This document shows positions 31,837-44,880 of a DNA stretch of 64,000 nt, piece after piece (position 1 is the first letter of the stretch; every line of letters starts with the position of its first letter). Source of the stretch: Apricaphanius iberus (taxonomy: Eukaryota > Chordata > Actinopteri > Cyprinodontiformes > Aphaniidae); assembly GCA_028564705.1 (NCBI GenBank), contig JAPXFQ010002670.1, positions 1 to 64,000 on the forward strand. The letters are read 5' to 3'. The translations under genes and the position numbers were made by a program. The notes under the pieces are model-generated. The model had not been told where the DNA came from. It made no database searches and was given only the letters and a program-made list of their open reading frames with translations.

Positions 31837-32966
31837 TAGGGGCAGGAATTTAATGCGTTATTTGCGATTGATTAATTAATTACAGAAGAATTAGCGCGTT
31901 AAAAAAATAAGCATTTAATCGCAATGTGCATACAATTAATGCAGAACATTTGTTTGAGGATGATTTCCTGGTGCACGGATTAAAATGATGCACACGTGAG
32001 AGCTAGGCATGTAGGGTGACCATCCACTTTTCAAGGGCTCTTTGGAGGTTACGAGGGGTTTTTAACGTTTATCAGGGGGCCATACTTTGACTGGCTGTTG
32101 CCATGTATGCAGAACGACAGCGCTCCACGATCCATTCTCCATGAGCGGCTGGTTCTGATTTGTTCATAGACAGAACAGATAGCCAACATTGTACCAAGTT
32201 ACCCCCTGCCATGTTGCTGTTGTTTACATAAAGTCAAAGCACAAACTCTACATATGAACCGCATATGATAAGCCGTCTGGCTGCAACAAACGAGTGGTGG
32301 AGGGGATCATTCCTATAGCTGGCATGTGTTTTTTTGTGTTTGACAAAAAGCTGCAAAGATCCCGCAGGTCACATGTGGACACAGAAACTTTAATAATGCT
32401 GTGCAAGGTGAGAGTTCATTTATAAATTGACTGAGGAGGACGCATTTAAAAATGAAACACTGAGTTTAGACAATTTTTATTGTATTTTAGAGACTGCTGC
32501 TTTTTACTTTGATTATACTGAATATAAAACAATTCTCGAAAATATCAATTTTTGTAAAATTAAATGGAAACTATCATTGGTACTTATAAGATTTCTAATT
32601 CAGGAGTGCAATTATTTCTATCATTATTTTAAAGTAATTTTTGTGCTCATGAAAGCATTTGATATGTTTTTGTATTTGATTATTCTTTCTAAACACAGAG
32701 AATGCATGCTTTAAAATGATCAAATGAAAAGTCTAGGCTGGGAAAAGTGTCCACTCAAAAACTCAAGTGTCCTTTAATATGGTCACCCTAAATTAAGACT
32801 CTTTTTTCCCTATTATTAAGACAACATTCTGAAACTATACTTAAAATGACAACTTCGGTTCTGGGTCTGTTCGTTTAGGCCAAGGCTAATATATGTAAAA
32901 AATTGAGATTAATTAATTACTAAGCCTCTGGTTAATTCATTTTTTTTTTTATTTTGTCCCACCCCT
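31837..32966. mobile_element. Probable hAT-like relic enclosing a second element
   Basis: Left end TAGGGGCAGGAA and right end (reversed) TAGGGGTGGGAC, each followed by attaattaat-rich sequence, form imperfect terminal inverted repeats like those of fish hAT elements. No 8-bp target duplication is visible and no transposase remains. Boundaries are approximate. Confidence 0.4.
32012..32790. mobile_element. Short-TIR DNA element, 779 bp
   Basis: Perfect 12-bp terminal inverted repeat: TAGGGTGACCAT at 32012-32023 and ATGGTCACCCTA at 32779-32790. The interior has no recognisable protein. The same right-hand end word (ATGGTCACCCTA) recurs alone at 35788-35799. No convincing target duplication. Confidence 0.55.
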
Positions 32967-33800
32967 AGAATAAATATAATATGAATAATGGGGATTGTTT
33001 GTTGTTTTCATATAGAGATTCTGTGGTGCTACAATATCATCTTCCATTAATTCACAGCTACTATGGCAAACTAAGCAGATGCCAATCACAGCAGGCTAAC
33101 TCACCCAAAGCCTGGAGAGGATGGAACTCATTAGAAAAAGCTGACCGTGTTTTGGTGCTGTCATTTCTTGTTCATCCAGAGACCCAATGTGAGACATTCC
33201 TCGGGGCGGAGAGAGGTTAATCAGAAGGGTGAAAACAATGAGCTGGGGTCCTGTAGGTGGAGAAAGAAGGGAGGTGGAAGAGGAGAAGGAAGAGGATGAT
33301 AGGTGGTGTCCGAGGGAGTGCGAAGGACGGCGTGGTGGGTCGACTGTGAAATGAGGAGCGTGCATTAGGAAACAACGTACCAAGCACAAGGACATCCAGG
33401 ATGCTGCACCTTTCTGTGCATGTAGCAGATTTCTGAAATGCATACAAAGTCACAGCACACCGGCTGTGTTGAATTACAAAAACTTCCACGTCTGTCACCT
33501 GTGAAAGGTGCTGTGTTATTGTAGGACTACTGCATTCTGCCTGGGGACTCAGATCCTTCTGTTCACTTTCATTTCACCCAGTGCTTTGGAGACTTGTCAT
33601 CAAGCGAACGGAGTGCATCTGTTGAGAGCACCAGACTCCTTAGCGTTATTGATGGCAGAGGTAGAATGATGTGAATGAAAAAAGTCAGTCATCTTTATAG
33701 TCAGCAATCGATAGTGTTTTCACATGGAAACCACAAATCTTAGTTTTTTGGGGGGATTTTATGTGAAATACAAACAAATAGCACATAACTTTGAAATGGG
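32967..33800. other. Unassigned DNA
   Basis: Contains purine-rich sequence at 33255-33320. No gene recognised. Confidence 0.4.
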
Positions 33801-35400
33801 GGCAAAATTATATGTTTTCTTTAAGGCTACGTCTCCAACAACTCTTCCAATCTATCTCAATTTGCAGGTCATAGTACAGTTTTAGGTTTTGAGTTGACCA
33901 TTTTAACTTTTCGATTGTCGCTTTGACTGTATGTTTAGGCTCTTGTCCTGCTGAAAAGCAAACCTGATAACCAATCTTATTGGCTCTTATAAATTGGGTT
34001 AGCTGGAGCATGTAGATACTGAGCAGAGGAGGCCCCAGGATGGAGCCCGGGGGGACCCCAAATGTGATTTTTGTTTTTATCTGATGAAAAACTACTGATT
34101 GACTCAAAGAATTTCCTGTTCGTGAGTTAAGACTCAAGCCAGCCAAGCACTGTACCAGAGCCTGACCCAGCTCTCCAGTCATTCCAGTAGTATTTTAAAG
34201 ATAAACGGAGTCAAATGCTGCACTGAGGTCGAATAGAACCAGCTGTGGTTCTGCCACAGTCTGTGTTTATGCAGATGTCATTGAAAACTTTGATGAGGGC
34301 AGTCTCGGTGCTGTGGTAAGCACAGAAACCAGACTGGAAAATATCAAAGCGGTTGGTCATTGTTAGGAAGGTATTTAACTGTTGAAACACAGCTTTTTCA
34401 ATAATCTCCCTGATGAATGGGTGCTTTCAGATTGGGCTGTAGTTCTGCATTAATATGTTCTTCTTCTGTAGTAGTGCTTTGATAATTGCTGTTTTTGAGG
34501 CCTGGGGGAGGACACCAGACAGGAGGGATGTGTTAACTATTTGAAACAGACCCATTGACAGGGAAAACCTTTTATACAAAATGAATGGGTAAGATATCAA
34601 CGCAGCAAGAGGAGCTTGATTGTTTAATGGTTTCATCAAGGTGTGCTTGATTTAGTTTATTGAATTCAGAAATTTTCTGTACATTATTTTTAAATGGGGT
34701 CACTGGTTGTGGGTTTAGCACTGCTGTACAGACCGCTCTTCTAATTGTCAGAATCTTTTCGGTAATGAAACTGGTGAATTCATTGTGAGTGGAGTTTAGT
34801 TCAGGGGCTACTGTCACTGGAGGATTAGTTTTTCAACTGTTGCAAATAAAGTCAACACATTATTAGTTTTTATTTTAATGATTTCAGAAAAGAACTATTC
34901 CCTTGCATCTTTCAGAGTTAAATGATGTTCAGTCTGTCTCTATAGGAGTCATAATTAACCTATACTAGAGTTTTCCTTCATTTTGTCTCTGGTTGGCTCC
35001 TTTTTTTCACTACGTACCAGTGGATCACTAGTCCATAGAGACTTCTTTAGATTACTTTAACTTTAGTTGGAGCAATTGTATCAATGATGTCTGAAACTTT
35101 AGAGAAAAAGTTATTTATCAGCTTTTTTTACTGAGTTTGTGTTTGAGGATGAAGGGGATGAGGCAGACGAGTCATTTTGTTTAAAGTTTTGAAGAATTGC
35201 CTATTGATACAAATAAATTTCTGTTCTTCATCTAGGACTTAAACCAGCTAAGTACTGCACTTGTAGCGAAAAAACGCTTTTTTACAGCATTGGTTAGATA
35301 GTTTAACAGGGACCGTGCTTTCAAAGAAAATGCATAAATGGTCAAATAACGCAATATTAACTATAGATGTTGGATAATCTAAACCTTCGCTAATAATTAA
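33800..35400 (-). mobile_element. CR1/L2-type LINE reverse-transcriptase relic
   Basis: Minus-strand pieces in shifting frames give reverse-transcriptase text: a LPQASKTAIIKALLQKKN region at about 34440-34520 (pre-palm), LVLFDLSAAFDSV at about 34210-34250 (palm motif A with its Asp) and FGVPPGSILGP at about 34030-34070 (motif B). The ADD box is not found, and the element ends near 33800. Many frameshifts; inactive. It represents the part of ORF2 upstream of that kept in the 16.6-18.2 kb LINE. Confidence 0.8.
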
Positions 35401-37540
35401 GTGCAGTGTCTTTTCAATTGTGTGTTGGTTGTTTAATATGCTTGGTCAGGCCAAAGATATGGAGTATTATTTAATGTTTTTTGGGGGGGAAGACATGTAT
35501 ATGCATGCATATGTCCCAAAGTCGAGAATCAAACCCTGCCGTGTTAAAGACCTGCCTCTGTATATTGGGTGTCCGCTCTACCCCTACACCATGCACTGCC
35601 ACAGTTCTATCAAGTTTGACCAGTTTCCCTGTCCCTACTGAATTGAAGCACACTCACAGCGTGATGGTACCACCACAATGTATTACAGCTGGAATGTTCT
35701 GCCAAAGGTGATTTATGGTTTTAATTCTGTTCTATTCTGAAACTCTCCAGGGCTGGGCCAATATCCTCTTTTTTTGGAAGTCATATATGGTCACCCTACG
35801 TTAAGCCCCCAGAACATATGCATGTGTAGAACTCTATACGTTATGCATTGTTTTTAGGTTGTGTTTGCTCTATTTGATACTCATAGGAGGTTCCATCTCT
35901 GAAACATGGATGGAGATATTGCATATATGGGTGTGAGTAGCTCTCGCAGTTGGATGCATGCATTATGGCCCCATTCTAACCACTAATGGCTGAGGCCCTG
36001 TGTCGGTTGACTGCCGGTCCGGCTGTAAAACTCACTGTGGTTGGCCTTTTATGAGGCGCCTCTGGCCCCAGGCCCATGCCAGGCTCACCGCACCAAGCCC
36101 AGCACAGCCACTTATATGGAGCAAAATACCAGCAAACCAAGTTATGAAAAGAAAAAGATTCAAACTAGACAGCACAGGCTAATCTACACATTGCGGCTTT
36201 GTTATCATGGCTGCTGGGTGGATCATTTATTTTCAGGAGATAATGTCAGCTGAGGAAATAACCAATACATCAAATACCAACACATTTCAGTCACACTCCC
36301 TCCCTCAAAAATCTTTAAAACATGTTAATATTACCCACCTACATGTCTGCTGTCCTCTGTATTCACCTGCTGCTGGACGCATTCATTAGCCGATATCTGG
36401 ACATGTTTGCTTGTTAACATGCAGAGGTCTTAGTCATTAATGCTTTAGTTATCAGCCTGAGCCATATGCTGTGTAGGTGGCAGCAAACAGTCCAGACAGA
36501 TCCTCTGGCAACTCTCTCTACAGCCCCCTGACATTTTCCTCTTAGTTTCACTAGAAAACAGGAGTCTAGTCATGTCCTTCTATCTTTGATAACACTGCGC
36601 TCTTCTGTTTTTTGTGTCAGTGTGCACAGTTACATAGACGGTAAAATTAAACATACTAATTTCGGACTGCCGACTATGTAAAACTCAGATCAGGAACATC
36701 GATTTCTGAAATAAAGGAATAGTATCATACTTTCTGGATAAACAGAAAACTGAACTTAAAAATACAATATGAATCAAATAAAACACTATCTATAAAAACA
36801 ACCTGACCTTACAGTAATGTCTTTCCCTGCCTCATAAAAAACATCCACAAATAGAAAAAATCCTCCATATTTTTGAACACAACTATCTTTAAATAAAAAA
36901 AAATCTGTAAATAAAATATAGAACAGCAGCACAACTCATTTGAACCAACAGATTGAAAATTTGAGCACCATATCATGATATATTCTAAAAAATGACAGCT
37001 TTTTACAACATAATATAGAGGAAAAATCTTTGATTTGCTGGTTTGTTTTCAGTTAAACCATTTATTCATTTGTTGATACCATTCAGGAGTTTTAAAGCAG
37101 TTTTTCTTTTGTGAAATCATCAGTTATTTATATTTTGACCAGAAACAAACTCACCCCATATGTGTGAGAAAGAGCAAACATGGTTACACAGCTCTGCAGG
37201 TTTACAGGATTTCACTATTCACTTGAAACAAAGACAAAAACACAAAGATGAATTTTTAAGCTGTGTTTAGCATCTTGTGTTCAATAGCTGTTATACTCTT
37301 ATCTCCACCATGCTAGTTGGTAAAAATCCCTAGATTCAACTCATTCCCTGACAGATTCAAAATTATAAAAAAGAGGAACTCTACCGTAATATGTCTGTAT
37401 CCGTTGATATCTAAATGTCTGTTTCATCAACGTAAAAGGACATCCAACATGATTTCTCAGAAAATAAGGTTTCTTTTCTAAAAATGTCAAACTGTTTCGT
37501 TAATCAGATGTTCAGTTTTAAACTCCTGTTAATAAAAAAG
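35401..37540. other. Unassigned DNA
   Basis: Includes the lone element end at 35788-35799. No gene recognised; 36650-37500 is AT-rich. Confidence 0.45.
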
Positions 37541-38630
37541 CAAGGTAATGTGCAAGTTGTCATTCCAAGCCAATGCATTATTTATATAACAGAGGCATTT
37601 CAAACAAAAATTGGATTTTTACATCCACAAAGGTCCAATTAAAGTCATCCATTAAAATAGCTACTCCAAAACAAATTTTACGTCCACAATCCGACATAAT
37701 CTGCTTCTCAAAAACTTGATAATTTCTCTCTTTGCATATATATTTTAGAAAGTTTTCATCATAGCTACCGTTAGCATGCTCCTGTTAGCCTAAAAATTAC
37801 ACAGCATGCTTCTTTTTCTTTCTATTTGTCGTCAGCTGCCAAACAACAAATTGGCTAATCACCGCCACCGGCTGGTATGGAGTATGGACTTGAATTCCAC
37901 CCAAGGTTTCACCTGTCTCTCTAATGGCCCGTTCTTATTGCCCAGAACGTCAACATCAAGAAGGACAAGATTACATGTTAAGTCTATGGTTGAGGCTCTA
38001 CAGTGCTTTATGTGCTTTGGTCTTGACAATTTTTAAACTTTTTACTGCTTTCCAGGCTTCAAAGTGGCAAAAGCCAGCAATTCAGAAGTTGAGCTAGCTG
38101 AACCTTCGGCACCATCTACTGAGCATCAACCAATCAGAGTGTCTTACTATAGTGACATTGCCTGACGTTGTTGTTGTCCAGCTTTATTTAGCAAACAACG
38201 ATCTACCATTCTATAAAACATCCGGCAGAGGAAGCCCCGCCCACATGCTTTCCAATCTGCAGCCGTAAGAAACTTATAAACGTCAAACTAATCACTTTGT
38301 GAGCGCATTTTGATGGCAACAAAGCATGTGGTGTGAATGCGCCATTAGACTGGTGATGTATCAGCATCGTCCCTGCTTCATTAGCTTTTCTCTTTTTTTA
38401 CTAAGCAAAGTTATGATGTCCATTTTGGTGAACAATAAAATCAAAGTATCATCTTTACTGCCTCCAAAAGTCACAATTAATAGCCCTACAACACCCTCTG
38501 CTAATTGTCTTCTTAAATGCTTCTTAATTTACTCAAGCATTACAATCTGTCTTGTGGCCGGCCCGCACCTGGTAGTAGGGTGTATGATTGGCTTGGTTCG
38601 GATCACCCGCTAATTTTCCACTTCATCTCT
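37540..38630 (+). repeat. Four-copy dispersed repeat, copy B, interrupted
   Basis: Shares the ordered blocks of copy A ('acgtccacaatccgacataatctgc', 'ttagcctaaaaattacacag', 'gccaccggctggtatgg', 'gactggtgatgtatcagcatcg', 'tgatgtccatttt', 'aatctgtcttgtggccggccc'). A 420-bp insertion at 37925-38344 splits the 'ctctctaagactggtg' block that is continuous in A and D. Confidence 0.8.
37925..38344. mobile_element. PIF/Harbinger-like MITE, 420 bp
   Basis: Inserted in copy B exactly at 'ctctctaa|gactggtg'. It is bounded by TAA (37922-37924) and TTA (38345-38347), consistent with a 3-bp TWA target duplication with one change. Ends are TGGCCCGTTC and, reversed, TGGCGCATTC, an imperfect terminal inverted repeat. 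Copies A and D provide the empty site. No ORF, so non-autonomous. Confidence 0.7.
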
Positions 38631-40893
38631 AATATTCAGTAGTAGATTACAGATGAATTTTCTGAAATTCTTTGTCTCATGAATCTATAAATCATGGCGG
38701 CAAATGATGGAATAACTACACACTCTAAATAAATACACTGACTCAACTTTGCCCAACTAAGCAATTATTGAGTAATTCCCATGAAACTTTTATAGCTTGA
38801 CTAACTCAATTAGTTTAGTACAACCAACATTGATTTGTTTTGTCCTCTACAACCTTAATTATGTTGAACCACACATTTTTTACATCAAAGTTTTAGTCTT
38901 AATAATTGGTCAAATTACTATGTTTAAGTTGCTATAACTCTTTTATTTTACTTTCGTCTACTTAAAAAAGTCAAAGCAAATTGTTACATCAATTTTATTG
39001 AGTATTCACAATATATTTCACATGAGGCAGAATAAATTAGACAAGGTAATTCCAGTTTTACTGTCCAGTTGTATTTATTGTAACCAACTTATGTCAATAA
39101 CAATTTTTCCAAACTTTTGTTCGGACATTTTGCTTTCACCTGGATGTTGCGACCATGCAGCTCTTCACTTTCTGGAAAACAATAAGAAAAAAATACTGTC
39201 AAAACCAACTTATATCAGAAAGTTATCTGGGTGAGTAGCCTATATGAGCTCCATTTATGCCAGAAATAAGGGTTAGGTTGTAAAGAACACACACACACAC
39301 AAATAAAAAACATTTTAATAATTGGTCACAAGTCTAAATTGTGCCAAATCCAAGCTGCTCCTTGACGAGCCAACAACAGCTAATGGCTAGTTCCTTTCCA
39401 TATCATACTCCTCACCAATGTCAGCAAATATATGTGTCTGCAAAAAGGAGGGATAAAGATTTATGTCTGCAGTAATTTAGGCAACTAATAGCCAACTCCA
39501 ATGCACTTATAAGTTAGCTAAATAACTTTGAAGACATTAAAAAGCTAATAGATAGCTTAAATCTGAGGACAAAGCAGGCTGTGAAAATGTAAATTTAAAT
39601 CTTGTGTAACTGGATTGAGCGATGTTAGATAAAAACATTATTTACTCACCAAGTAAATCCAACTTTGAGCTTCACTCCTTGCTGTCTCTCCCTCGCTGAT
39701 GCTGGTGCAGTCTGGTAGCATAAAATGGCCAGTGGTTTCTCTGTTTTACTGCATGCACATGTGCACATATGATGGGAAGCTGAACTAATTTAACATTATA
39801 ATAAAATATTTAGTTACACTAACTTAATACTTTTCCTTAAGTGAGGGAAGAAATGCTCACCCAGAATCAATACATTTCTGAGATAAGAGATACTTTTCTA
39901 GTTTTAATTTGGATCAACATCTTAAAATAAGTTATCAACTTAAAAACGGACATGTAACAAGTTGTATTTCTTATGCTGAAAAAGCTCATTATTTTAAGTC
40001 ACACAAACTAACCTCCTGAATAATTTTTTAATTGCAGGTTGATGTTTTTAGCTTTAGGCAATTTAACTCAATGACACTATAAACAGCTATTCTTTCATTC
40101 AATCATAAGGGAAAAAATTATGTTTCAATTCTGTAGGCTTTAAGATGTTGGCAGAAACTGATCATGCCCTGTTTGAGACAAGGCCAGTTCCTGTATTTCG
40201 TTTTGTACAGCAGGCACAGACTGTATTTTCTGCTGTATTGCCCCAAAATGCGAAGATTGTTCTCCGGTGTTATTGGTCTGTGTTTGGGTGCCCCGCAGCA
40301 GTTGTGTTTAGTTGTGTTGGTGCACATTTGGTAGACCTCAGGCAAACCCTGAATGTATCCTCTATAAAAACTCTGGCCATTGCTGGTGATGTTGTCAGGT
40401 ATGTTTTCAGGAGTGCATTGGGACAAAGGGTCTTAAAAGAGAGCCTGAAATTGACAGTTAAAAGTAGAAGCCTGCTTGTTACATGTCTAATTAAGATGCT
40501 ACGACCTGTTATGATCCATGGATGTTTTGTTTTTTAATTTTGTTTGTGTGTCAATAATTTCCTTGTTCATTTTTGTTTAAAAAGTTTAGCCATGATTCAG
40601 TCACACTCTTTCTTTTGTTTTCTTTTTTGTTCTGTGCATATTTTGGAATAATTCTAGTATTCTCCTGTTGGTTTGTAGATTCCTTTGGATCCGGTTTAGT
40701 CACTTTGTGTTTATTAGTCTCATTCCCTCAGTCACCTTGTTTTCCTTTCGTCACTGGTTGTCATTTTTATTGATATTTTCTTTGTTACACTCTCCGTAGT
40801 CCATGTCCTGTTCTTACTGTGCTCTTTCTACAATATCTTTTCACTAAATCAGCTGCCATGCTGTCCATGCCTACAGTCTAACTCTTCTCCTAA
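38631..40893. other. Unassigned, partly transposon-like DNA
   Basis: 38710-38980 and 39780-40030 are AT-rich and share words like 'caactta' and 'acttaa'. They may be decayed arms of a long-TIR DNA element, but I could not align them. A short (AC)n lies at 39288-39300. A 130-aa plus ORF at 40145-40537 has no recognisable motif. Confidence 0.35.
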
Positions 40894-40897
40894 TTAA

Positions 40898-41697
40898 AGG
40901 TTCATTATAGAACGTGGGCACCAAAACGACATCTAGTGTGTTGAGGTTGTAGTTGCAATAACGAAACTTAATTTTGAACAGTCTGGATGACAGTTCTGTC
41001 GCCAACAGATTTCACAGCGTGTGTATTTGACTAAGGGTGTATGGTCGGAGACCTATTTCAATACAGAATAAAGCTAGAGAAGTCTTTATAATAGCCACAC
41101 ACAGTAGCAGTGAAAGCGAGTCTGCTATACTGGGGCGTTCTTTCGCTTACTCGGTGTGGAGGTTGATGCTATCTAGGAACAACGTCATAAACACAAGTAT
41201 TGCAGAGCTTTTTTTTACCGACAGCTAACTTTAGCCATTAGCAAGCTTTCTAAACTTTCATCCATGAAAAACTTTGCCATTTCCGCATACGTTCTGATGC
41301 TGTGAAAGTTTTTTTAATTGTCTCCATCTGTTGCAGGCTTCACCTAAATTTACTCTAGTTTTAGATATTGTAAGGTCGCTCCTCTTCTGAGAATAATGGG
41401 GTTCAGACACAGCAGCTAAACTAACAGAGTGCTCCATTTTCCACAGTAAATGCCTCGTTACTCCAGCCAGTTGTTTAGAGTAGTATTTGGGAACCCACAA
41501 TGCTTCGCCGATGTTGGCTGGAAGACGTAAATATAAACACAGTCTGGTCAGAAAAAGTTATCTTTTTTAATGATTTTAGGTTAAATATAACGTTTTAAGG
41601 AAAGGGTGCACTTTCATTCTGCACATCTCTAACTCCCCGTTGAAGTAGTACTTTTTGAAAGAGATCGCTTTCAAGAAAAATGTTCCATATTCAACCT
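40898..41697. mobile_element. TTAA-target DNA element, 800 bp (piggyBac/Kolobok-like)
   Basis: Flanked by TTAA on both sides (40894-40897 and 41698-41701). Ends are AGGTTCATTATAGAAC and, reversed, AGGTTGAATATGGAAC (13 of 16 identical). TTAA duplication is the hallmark of piggyBac and Kolobok elements. Interior ORFs (for example 41258-41500, minus, 80 aa) show no transposase, so it is non-autonomous. Confidence 0.75.
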
Positions 41698-41701
41698 TTA
41701 A

Positions 41702-44330
41702 TAAAACACGACAGGACCATTTTTCAAAACCACAAAAATTATCTTACATGTCGATTTTATGAATTAATCTTTTAAACACCTTAACATAAGCTTTGTCTTT
41801 CCTGTTGAACCTTTCTAAACGACCTCAGGGAACTTAAGCCGACCCAGATAGTTCAAAAAACCCTGGGATAAACTGCAAATATGCTTTAATAGTGAAACTG
41901 GAAAAGCAGTTAAAAGTCTATGTTGTAAAACTTAGGAAAATACATCACACAAATAGAGAGGTTGAGGACTTCACTTACTCTTATCAGACTGGTCGCCAAA
42001 CAGTGACTAAACTTTCAGGTCTCTGCTGAAAACGATCACTTCTACACTTTCGTTGCAAAGTGCATTTGCATGCCGAGAAAGTGAGAGCTTGACAGGCCTC
42101 CTGTTTGTTGCTTCTTGTGGAACATTCAGCCATGTTCTCAGAGCGTACATGTTTTGGCCAGACTGAAAATGAGACATCCAAATGAGCCCTCAGAGGCCAT
42201 TTCTCCCAGGCTGTATTTACAGCATGTCGTAGCGGAGGAGCTTCGTCCAGAAGGCAACTTTTGTCACCCGTCCTAATGTTCTCTGCTTCGCAGCTCCACT
42301 CATAAATCCTTGACTTCAACAAGATACCATTATAAAAGCTACTAAATCTGTGTTACAGTGGTAGCTCAACTTGTTCAGCAGCATTCTAGAATCTAAATGA
42401 CAACCCTGCCCTATGATTTCCCAGGGTTACCTCATTAGGTTGGATATTTATTGGCCTGGCTGTGTCTGTGTTTTGATTTCATAAAATACAAATGGGGCTT
42501 AGCTAACATGGGAATTAATCATTAAGAATGGAGCAATTCCTTAAAGGTATGTGTGAAACGAAAAACAGATGGAGCTTATAAAGTCAAGCACTTATGCTGA
42601 GAACAATTTTCCCTTTAATTTGTCAAAATTTGGCTCTAGAGGTGCTGAAATGCTGAGTCTTTGATGGGACTTTCCAAAGTGTAAGTGCAGATGCTGCTCT
42701 TTCTTGTTTTTGTTTTCTTAACCATCTCCTGGTCTTTAGGGGGTGGCAGCTGACTCACCTACCAGTAACAGAGAAGCAGCATCAAGCTTCACCTGCAGGG
42801 GCTCGACGGACTCAGCTGCAGCCAGCCTTCGGATAAAGAGGACAGGCTGCTCGTGCAGGCTGCTTGGGCTCCAGCCAGCTCTGCACGCTGTGAGAAGGTC
42901 CTGCGGCCTCCCTCACATTTCACCAGCGCTACATTTGTTCGATCTCCTCTCTACTTCCCTTACCATCTGTGGTCTTAATGAAGCCGTCACGAAGCTGTCA
43001 TTCATTCATAAGCGGCTACGCCTCACAGTGTGATCGCTAAATTTTTTTTGGCTAACCGACAGGGAAGCAGCGAAGCCTTGAGCTGAGACATAAAGTTCCA
43101 GAACTGCTGCGGTGAGGACTTGTACCTCATCAGGCACCGTCCCCATTTTTACCTGCAACGAAACAAGCTTGAAGAGCAAACTCGCCTTTTACTATTTCTG
43201 TGAATAAAAACACATTAGCAGATTAGTAATGACTCATCACAGCGTGGCGTTTAAAGTCTTGAAGCAGACCGAGATGGTAGTCGTGAAGAACAAAAGAGAA
43301 AGTCTTGCTGTTGGAGGCGGAGGAGTCATGGCAACGGCCGACCGCTGGGAGGCTACAGAACGACAGAAGGGATTCTGGTTCTTGTTCACATGGAGTCGCA
43401 CATGGCTGCATCGGAACCAAAGGCTGAACAGATCTGCACAAATCCACACCCTCTTGTTTGTTAACTATCAATGTCTTTTGTTCAGCAGGCAGCGTGGTAC
43501 CCACGCTTAGAGATGGCGACATACAAAGGATCTCTGCACTCCGCAACGTGGTGACTAAGGAGAGAGGAGCTAATGCTAAATTATTGAAATTAAATGTCAA
43601 AAGCTGTAAAAGTGTTTCCCACTGCAATAAGAACTGCTGTTATTTTTTCTGCAGTTACAGAGGTAGTGCAAATCTGAAAACAGTTGATGAAACATGTTAG
43701 ACATGATTATAAAAATGAGCAAAATCAGAATGTAAAAGAGAAAGGTAATAAAAAATAATTTTCCCTGATTACTGAAGTTCGTTGTAGAAGATTTTATCTT
43801 TTTAAAGGAAAGCTCTGATTAATGCTGCCCAGTTAGTTTTCCAGGTGTTCATTCATCCTCTATGGCTGAAAAGAACAAGGAAATCCATCCATGTTTTGAA
43901 TAGAAATAACAATTTAAAAAACAGTTTATTTACCCCAAAGGGAAGACATTTGTTGTACTTGCGTCATCCAAATATCTTCAAACAATCCTGGTCATGCTGT
44001 GGGCATCACCTATGTGAAGCAGCAGTCAGGTAGCAGTCAGTCCTGCAATAAAACTGACAGACTATTACTGTATGATATTCTCATGACGGCAGCTTTTGGA
44101 AGCAGAGACGACGCTCCACAGTAACTTGCCCTGAATTACAATATCAGTTGCTAGCAAAAACTGCTAATCCACCCCATTTGCTTTTGCTACCGTTCGCCCA
44201 TTATGATGGATGAAAGAGATGGTGTGAACTTCCCCCTTCCCTCTCTGCTCTTTAGTCCTGGCTACTGTACATCCACAAAGCCTCCTTTTCAACTCCTCTG
44301 GGATTTATGCTCATACTTCGGGTATTACGG
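41702..44330. other. Unassigned DNA
   Basis: ORFs up to 134 aa (43627-43223, minus) lack recognisable domains. No RNA gene or repeat family recognised. Confidence 0.5.
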
Positions 44331-44880
44331 GAGCTGTTTTAAATCAGACTGCTGCAGCTGATCCAGAACACTGATGCTCATATCTTCAGTAACACTAGGA
44401 AAGTAGAACACATCTAAACGACGTTCTAAAGTCCTTACATTGGCCTAGAGTAGCTCAGAGAATAGACTTCAGAATAGTTTCATTAGTTGTATATTAGTAT
44501 AAATAACTGAACTGCTCAGCACTAAAGTCTTTTGAAGATCACTTGTCATTAAACCAATCCCCCAGACCACTCAGGTCATTTAATTCCAGTCTTCTCAACA
44601 TCCCTAGAATCAGAACCAAACATGCAGAAGGAGGTTTCACTTTCTAAGCTCCTATTATCTGAAACAAACATCGAGAACACTTAAAAGCTTCTGAATTGAT
44701 TTATAATACCTAGAATGTCATAACAGTTGTAGGTTTTAATGTTCATTTCTTTAACTTTTTGTTTTCTGTTTTTATTGTTTTATTTCTGCTCTTACTTTTA
44801 ACCTAATTACCCAAAGCGCCTTGAATTGACTTGTTACTGAAAGTGTGCGATACAAATTAATTTCCCTTGCCTTGCATTAG
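44330..44880 (+). mobile_element. CR1/L2-type LINE 3' end, heavily decayed
   Basis: Plus-strand frames with stops contain reverse-transcriptase C-terminal text: NTRKVEHI-like, SLHWPRVAQRI-like and NIPRIRTKH-like blocks. It ends in 'caaagcgccttgaattgactt...tgcgatacaaat', the standard tail of the family. Opposite orientation to the other LINEs here. Confidence 0.7.

Noticed and set aside
40118..40537. Antisense pair of ORFs (130 aa plus, 102 aa minus)
   Set aside because: No family resemblance; likely chance or decayed repeat.
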